Origin: Euglena gracilis
Lineage: Eukaryota > Euglenida > Euglenophyceae > Euglenales
Length of the DNA: 64,000 nucleotides
Assembly: GCA_039621445.1 (NCBI GenBank)
Contig: CP154955.1
Span: 17,898,691 to 17,962,690 of the forward strand
Direction of reading: 5' to 3'
Part shown: positions 46,901 through 55,590 of the stretch, piece by piece
Layout: every line of letters starts with the position of its first letter
Position numbering within the stretch: the stretch's first letter is position 1
The notes under the pieces: generated by a model
The model's database searches: none
The model's input: only the letters and a program-made list of their open reading frames with translations
Told to the model about the DNA's origin: nothing
Program-made: the position numbers and the translations under genes

Positions 46901-49900
46901 AGACGGAAACTGTCTGCACACTTCGCCTGTATGATAGCGCACATGTGCCTGTGTGCGCACATGCGTCTCACGAACCAGGTTGACGAAACCTTCAGGTCAG
47001 CGGCCACCACCCTGTCACCTCCCGGTGGAGGGAGGGAGGTCATGTGATAGTAAAAAAAAAAGCAGATGGGGAAGCAAACGCGGATGGGGAAAATTCTCCG
47101 CGTTGGCGGGCAAGTTGGTTTGTGTGATCTGTTTCACAACAGAGGGCTGCCATGGCTCTTTACAGAAACGGCCTGTGCAAACGGTGGCGAGCAGATAAGG
47201 GGGATTTAGGACAGGCTGAATTTGACGAACAGGGGGGAGGGAGGTCTCGGAGTGCCCTGAAGTGTCCAGGCAGGCACCAACCCCCCCTCCTGGGGGAATT
47301 TGGGGCCTGCTTGGTCGCGGGCACAGAAGTGCCCAGAAAAGGAGGTATTTTTCCGCCTTCCTGTTGGGCACTCTCATCCCGGCACTCCTTGGCCAAGTGC
47401 CAGGTACTTTAGCCATGGTCCCCCCCCCCCAGGGTTGGATGTCTGGTGCCATGGAGTGCCTGCCAGGCACCCCCTCTCCCCCTGGGATGATCCGCCACAC
47501 ATCAGAAATCAGTCTGGCGCAGGACAGAAACACAAAAAAGTCAAAAAAGAAAACACAAAGGGTGCTCGAATCCCGCCAGGGCGGTCAGGTCGGGCCGGGT
47601 GGATTGGTCAGGGTGCGCTGGCACGCCCACAGCTTGCCCTTCTCCGTGGGGCGCAGGGCCCACAGCTTGACCCGCCGGTCACGGCCCACGGTGGCGAGCA
47701 GGTCGAGGGAGTCGTGGTACGCCAGCTGGACGATGGGACCGTCGTGGGGCTGGTGCACCAGCGTGTTGGGGGCACCGACCCTCCTCTCCCTATCCAGCAC
47801 ACACCGGGGGGGGGGGCAACATAGACCCAAAAAACTTGTTTTTCCCCGCAAAGATGCAAAAAAACAAACACGTAAACCCCCAAAAGTGGAAAAAAAAAGA
47901 GTTTGTGTTTTCTTCCCTCCCCCAACTTGTGGCACACAATGGACCTTTTGGGGTACTCGTGGGAGAGGGGGGCGTGGGGAGTACTGACTGCATTATGATT
48001 TTGACCATTTCTCGCACAAGGCTGCAGCAAGAAACATAACCGTTTGAAAAAGCACATTGCTCATTGACTCGTTAAAACAGAGCTCAGGGGGCTTGGGACC
48101 TTGCATGATGCCTCCATTGGTATGCTCCACCACAACGAATCACGTCTCCTGCCGCTTGGCAGGAAAAGGATGACAGCTGGAAAGAGTTTAGGACTCGGGG
48201 GGCAACCATTGGCGGTTTATCTTGGGGATGCAAATTTCTTGGGAGGTCATAGACGGAAGGTTGCCTGGCAGAGGATCCAGAGGATCTGTTTCTTAAATAA
48301 AATAAAAAAGAATGGTGACCCGGGGGGGGGAGTCGAGCCGAGTGGGCACTACCCCTGGAAGGGGTTTCCCCCGTGTTCGGTGTGAAGTGCCGAAACCCCA
48401 TCGCCCCTCCCACCAGATTTCTGCACCGGTGCCCCGCATGGAAGGGGGCGGTGGGCGAGGGCGTACCGCTCCGTGGCCGACTCCGCGGCGTACCAGAACC
48501 GCAGCACGCCGGCGAACACGTCCGCCGCCAGCTGCGTGTCGGTGTAGTTGAACGTGACCATCCACTGGCCGTCCCCGGCACGCCACGCCCCAGCAGAGGG
48601 GGGGCCAGGACCTTCCCCAAAGGTCAAACTCTTCCTTCTGACACTTTGCACCGCGATTTTTTGCATTTTCGACAATTTACAACATTTTATTTGCCCCAAA
48701 CAGTTCCCAAAGTGGCATTTCTGGCCGATTTTTGGGAGGCAAAAAACTTTCGGTCCAGCGCTTTGCACCAGGCCACACAGCAGTTACCGCACCACTGTGT
48801 AAGTGGGGGTGTCCCCCTCCTTCCCCCCCCGGGGGGGGCCAGATTTGGGGTCAATTTTTGGTCCACAATTTTTTTCGGCGCTTCGCGACAAAAAATAAAG
48901 GAAACCCCTCCTCCAGGGGGTACCAACTCAGTCTGACCCCCACCCAGGGGGGGCAGACTCCCCACCTCCCCAGGTCACCAAACATGAAAATAAATATCTG
49001 GTTCACTGTCGGGGGGGGGGGCACGTCCAGATTGGCAGAAATGCCTGTCTCCGTGGTGTATTAGGTCCGAAGGCAGTTGTTTGCAATTGTGGCCCCCAAT
49101 GTTTGGCTTCTTGCAGCCGGTGTGTTTGGGATATACCCCCCCCCTTTGTCCAAAGACCGGTAATCTCAGCAATCTCTGTTCTGCAACCAGGGATGGGGGG
49201 GGGGTCGTTGGGCACAGAGTTCTGACGAAAAAGGCATTTCCACCGGGAGGTCAGTCATCAGGGAAGCAGCCCAAAAAAAAACACGGGCTTGGCCAAAACT
49301 TCAAAAACGGTGTCCTCCGAACGGGGGGGGGGGGCAGGGCTGCGTGGCATCGACCCCCAGCCACTACAACACCCGCGCAATTCCTTCGGCGCCAAAGGTG
49401 CAAAAAGACCGGGGCCATACCATTGCTGACCGACCCCACAAGGGGGGGGGGTCACTTTCCACATTCAAGAAACCAGTCAGTCACTTTTCAGAAACCAGTC
49501 ACCCACTTCCCACCCCCTCAGGGGGGGGGGTCGGTCACTTTGGCCACTGGGCCAAAAATGGCCAAAAATAAAAGGATTCTCCGGTGCCTTTGGCGCCGGC
49601 TGGCAACTTTCGACCAATCCTGGCCGCCCCCCCCCCGGGGGGGGGGGGGCGGTGCTAGAAACCAGTCAGTCACTCCGAAGAAATCAGTCAGTCACCTGCC
49701 TCAGTTGCACTTAGGCTTCTTGTCTATTGATGGCCGGTGCCAACTTCGCTTCTGGCCCAGTTTGTGTGGTGAGTGGCCAGTGGCCAGTCAGTCACCCCCA
49801 GGGGGTGGGGTCGGACACACCTCAAGCAATGGCATGCCCGGGGTACTTCAGCAGGTGTAGGGTGAGACATGAGGCTGGGAATTGGCACACAGGGTTAAAG

Positions 49901-52900
49901 CAAACGGAGCCGAAGTCCCGCGCCATCCTCGTGGGCAGGCGCTGGCCTGGACGGGGCTGAAGCAGACGTGCTCCACCTTGGAGGACACCGGCTCCTCCCC
50001 CTCCAACTGGCACACATAGTTGGGGGCGGCCGCGGGTGGGGTGGGGCGGGGTTGGCATGCTTTTCATATGGCAAATTCGTGCCTGGGACGGCTTCCTCCA
50101 TGTTTAACAACTCGGTGCTCAAATTTGGAGCCAGCGGACCAGCGTGGACAAAACCGTCAACAAAAAGAGACTTCGAGGTCCAATAAAGAATGAATAAACA
50201 CAAGGCATGCAGCACATATCCAGCATCCCTCCGAACTTCTCAACCCAACCTGCTTATGAAACAAGGAGCAAACTTGTACTGGGGCTTCTGGTTCAGGTTT
50301 TTTTTTAAAGACCGGGGGGAGGGGGGTCCCCCCACCCACCCCCTGGGGGCCCCGGGGGGGGGGGGTTCCCGGGGGACCCACAAAAAAAATGGCTGAAAAT
50401 CGCGAAAAGTGCTAAAATAGCACCTTTTCAAAAATTTTGGCACCTTCGGCGCCGAAAAGTATATCCCACCCCCCTCTGGGGGCTCGGCCGGACCCACCCA
50501 CCCTACCCACCCCCTCCCCCCCCCGGAGGTCCACGACCAAAAAAAAACCTGTTCTGGTTGCTGCAGTTTGAAGTGTTTTCTTCGGGGGATACTTTAATGT
50601 GGATTTCGCACTGGCACACACAAGCGCTGAACTTTAGGGATAGCTGAGATTTCAGAGGAGGCCTATGTGTGTATGCGTCGTGTGCAATCCGGTCTGGTTC
50701 AGAGGACTTTTTATAAGACCTGGGGGAGGGGATTCCAAACCCACCCAACCCAACCCCTGGGGGGCCCTGGAGGGGGGGGGGTCGGGGGGACCCACTTTTG
50801 GGAGGTCAATTCTGGGGTCCATAATATGTATATTTTTGCAGCGCTTTGTGCCGAAAATACAAGAATACCCCAGCCTCCGGCGGGGTTCCCACTTAGCCCG
50901 ACCCTATCCCCCCCTGGGGGGGGGGGGAGGGGGCTCGGCCAGGACCCCCCCCTCCCCTCGGGACACAAAACCTCTGTTCCGGTAATTGTTGAGTTTGCTT
51001 TCGACTTGTTTGTGCATCGTCACAGCCGGGAGGTCTGGTGGGGGAAGAACCGCTCAGGGCACCCGGGGCCGGTCCTGTGGCTGCACCGTGAGGGCGCCGA
51101 CCGCGATGCCCAGCGTCGGGTTGTGGAACGCCACGGTGTTGGGCCGCCCGAACACCGCCACCGTGCGGCCGTCCGGCAGCACCGTGAGGCCGTCGTAGAA
51201 CGTCTCGCTTTGGGGAGGGGTCCCCGGCTGGCCGCAAGCCCATCCCAACCTCCCCCCTTGAGGTGCCCTGGGGGCAGTTTGCCCACCGGAAGAGGCCGCG
51301 GTCGAAAATGAAATCAAACAGTCAACACAGCAGAGTCATGCCGATCACGCACAAGGTCACATCGGTCATGCAAAGAGTCATGCCAGCTGTTCCTCATATC
51401 CGTGGGCAGCCGTAGCAGCGTTGGTCTCTGCCCACCCACACCGTTGGCGCCTGGGCCGAGGACACGACAGTGCGGTTTGAGGACGGCGGAGGCCCCGGTG
51501 GGAGAAGTTGAGGTCGGTCCGGGTCTCCAGCACCCGCTTGCTGAGGGCGTCCACCGTGTGGAGCTGGTTGGGCTCTGTGCTGATGAGGCCGGGGACATGT
51601 CGGCAACGAAAGGCGAGGGGCTTACATCGGGGCAATCACAAACACAGCAAAGATGTGCGTCTATCACCGTCCATTGGCTTTGTTTTGCCTTGTTCTTCTC
51701 ATTTACCACTTGCCACATTGGTTTTCTTGGGGGGTAATGGCTGCATATTATTCGGCCAGGCCTTGTTGCACTTCCCTCCCTGCAAAAATTATTTTAAACA
51801 TGCAACACTTAAAAGCTGCAGGGGACCCACTTGGCTAGATCATCAAAAGAATTAACTTAACTTAAAGGATCAAAAGGATTACTTAAAAGGATTAACGCCC
51901 CCCCCCAGGGATGGATGGGAAGCCTTGAGGGGGGGGGGTGGGTCAGACCCCCCCCTCCCGACACGGAGGGGGGGGGGTGGGTCGGACCCCCCCCTCCTAC
52001 CTCGAAACTGAGGGGGGGCCGAAATTTTTTCGATTTCATGGACGGGCAAAGGGCCGGAAATCGGGTCGAAATCGGTCAAAAAACCCTGATTTTTCTTTCA
52101 AAATCGATCCAAAAATGCTCATTTCTTGAATTTTTTTGAACATGTTTTTGGGGGAAAACACCAACACATCAAAAAATGGGCAATATGGCCAAAAGTCAGC
52201 AAAAGGGGTATTTTTTTGCTCATTTTCCGGCGCGCAGCGCCGGAAGAAAATTTTCTGCTATTTTTGGCACCCGTCAAGGAGGGGGGGGTGGGGGGGGCCG
52301 GACCCCCCCCCCCAACATCTAGGGGGGGCGGGGCGCGCCGCACCCCCCCCTACCCCCTGCCCCCCCCCGGGGGGGGGTGGTCGGGACCCCCCCCTACCAC
52401 CTACCTCAATACCGAAGGGCTTCCCATCCATCCCTGCCCCCCCCCCTGGCCCAAACTGCCAAAAAAAAAACACATCCCTGGGCGAGGTACTGGAAGCGCT
52501 CCTCATCACACGCCACGGCAACGATGTTGCCCAGGCGGGGCAGCACGAACCGGTCCATGTTGAACCGTGGCTTCCACGTGGCCAGCACGCCCTCCGACGC
52601 CGCTGGGGGCTGGCGGCCGCCCGGTTGCCACCCGCATATGGCTTCCGGGGGAAAATGACATACACCAGACATACGTGCCGGCAGGAACGGCGCTGGGACC
52701 CATCAGGTAGCTTCATGTGATAAGTTGGGACAAGAGCTTATGGGGGGAGGGGCAAATTGGGCAGCAGAGGGGGGGGATGAGAACGGTCTGGTCTCCCACA
52801 AGGCGCGCAAATGTCTGCCGAGTGGGGGACCGCGCACGGGGCGGGGCGGCCGCCGGGGAGACAGTAGTAGTGCCCCGTCGCTGCTGTACCGCAGCACGCG

Positions 52901-55088
52901 GATCGGGGTCGGGTGCCAGTGGTGGACGGAGCGGGAGGGGTCGACGGGCGGGAGGGCGGGCTGAGCGGCGGGGGCGGGCGAGCAGGCAGGGACCCCGACG
53001 GGGTGCTTCACCAGCGGTGGGGGTTCTGAGGGTTCAGAAATTTGTCCGGTTTGCTCGGTTTGACCCCGTTTTAGCAGCCCGTTGCTCTCAGCCAGAAATT
53101 CAAAACCACCCAAAAAACATGCACTCGCAAAACTCCAAGAATTTGGGGGGGGGGGGTCCTCGTCTCGAAAAACTGTCACAGCGGCGACGTCGGGAGGGTC
53201 AGCCCGGCCTCCGGCGACGCCCGGCCGCAGCGGGTCCCAGCGGTAGAGCGCCAGCCGGCCGCTGCCCTCGCCCACCGCCAGCGTGGCGGACGTCGGGTCG
53301 AGGGCGAGCGCCGTGACGGGCTGCTCACACCGCACGCGCCGCCCACAGGGCCGACTGCACAGACGGAGAGGGTGACCCGTGGGCGTTGTTTGGCGCTGCC
53401 CCCCCCCCCAGCTGGGGCGATGTCCATGCGAACACTCCAGAAGGCAGAAGGCCCACAAATGGAGGAATGGCAGACACAACAGCGCTGCGCGTCCCGTGCG
53501 GCGCGGGCCCCGTCGGCCCTGGCCACACCGGGGCCGCCTGGCCGCCCTCCGCCCGCTCGAACGGCGCGCAGAGCAGCACGTGGCTGCCGTGGGCCACGGC
53601 GGCGTACTGCCCGGTGGCCGCGAACAGAGAGAGGGCGGGCAGCGTGAACGGCGCCTCGCCGGGACGGGCACAGGGCCGACCTCTCTGACCCACATCAATA
53701 AGTCTCCGGCAGCAGAAATCCAAAAATCGCCGGGGAAAAAAAAGCAAAAAAATGCAAAAATGCAAAAAAATCCGCGAATTTTGCCAAAATAAAAAAAAAT
53801 CAAAAAAAACACAAAAAAAAGGGCATTTGCATTCTCCCCCTGCTTTGACCCCACCTTTGGACGACACATGGTGGATACTCCTGTCAACATTGGCTGTGGT
53901 GGCAGTGACTCCGTGAAAGAATAAATGCGGTGTTTGAGGACCAACACGCTACCCCGGCCTAATGCACTTTTTGACCCACCACTAGGGGAGGGGCGGATCA
54001 CTCTCGCCCTTCCAAAAAACCAATCGGTCACTTTTTTTTTGAACAAACCAGTCACGGGTTGGGAGTCCCCCCGCTTTGGAGCACAAGGGAAAACTGACGA
54101 CAAACGTGGACAAAATGGGCGAAATTTTCCGGCACCCTTGATGTTGGGTCACGGTAGTGTTTTCTTCTGAGGGTCAAATCTGAAAGAAGAGTCAGTCACC
54201 CACTCCCCTCTGGGGAAGGGGGTCAGCCAGTGGCCAAATGATTGCATATCCTGACCGCAAACGACGCGCCGCCCCCTGGGACGCGCACAGGGAGCCAAAG
54301 GCGGGGCCCTGGGCAGCCCTTCCGGCCGCACTGCACGACGTGGGCGGCGTTGGCGTGGCCGCACAGCCCGCACGCCCACTTGGCGGCCAGCCCCTGCGCC
54401 TCGAACAGCGGCTGTGGCGCCCCCGGCGCCTTCGTGTCCAGCGCCGCCAGCAGGAGCTCCTTCTCCGTTGGCCCCGGGCCCCGGCTGTCGTGACGGAGGA
54501 CAGAATGATGGGGGGGGGGACCCGGAGATTGTCGCCTGACAGGTCACAGTGACCTCGGCGGGACACTGACGGGGTCTCGGGGACGAAAGTTTCTCAGGGA
54601 GGCGGGGGTATGTGTACGCATGACCCGTAGCAGCATTATGGCACACGGGAAAATCTGGCACGCAAACCGGAATCCGTGATTAGCAGCTGCAATTTGTCAC
54701 AGAAACAGAGGTGCCAAAAGTTCAGGACAGGCCCAAAAAGGGTAACCCCCCAAATAATACCCCCCCGGGGTATTATTATTTTTTTTTCGCCCAAAGAGGG
54801 GGGTATTATTTGGGGGGATATTATTTCTCCAAAATTTTCGAATTTTTTTCGAAGTCCTGTAGGACCCAAAATAGCGCCAAAACCCCCCTTGGTCCTTTCT
54901 TATGAAATTTACCATTTTTTGGAGCTCAGATGATCCAGAAAAATCGGTTTTTTTTCGTAATTTGTTGTCAGAACTGTGATTTTTACCTACATTTTCAGGC
55001 TTGTGTGGGTGATCGCTATTCCGGATCTGTGGGTGCCGATGGAGTGACTGTGCGGGCGTGTGTCTTTGTGCTGTGCGTCTGTGGGTGT

Positions 55089-55145
<57 letters not shown>

Positions 55146-55516
55146 GCGTGTGTGTGCCATCAAGGAATGCATGGGTCCCCAGGCCCAGATCCTCTGTCCA
55201 ATACAACCAAACCACAGGCCCGGCACTGCCCACCCTCGGGGGACCAGAACCGCAGGTCCTGGTCCTGCGGACCAGAACCTGCAGTGGGACCGACGAGAAG
55301 GACCGTGGCCGAGGCCTGCACAGGAGGACGGCGTGGAGGGCCGCTGTGCCGGGCCGCTGGACGACCGCCGCCTGCCGCACCGGCCGGTCCACGCTGTAGC
55401 GGGCCTGGACCTCGAAGGTGAGCGGGGACCACTTGGGGTCAGGGCCCCGGCTGAAATGGAAGGCCCCCTCATCGACGGAAACCCAGGCCGGTGCCATTGG
55501 GAAAGATTGGCATCGC

Positions 55517-55590
<74 letters not shown>

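Noticed and set aside
51394-51490. Minus frame SSNRTVVSSAQAPTVWVGRD as another WD40 strand
   Set aside because: It overlaps the region just after the accepted 51.5-kb exon in another frame and would need a very short intron; WDR75 alignment does not need it.
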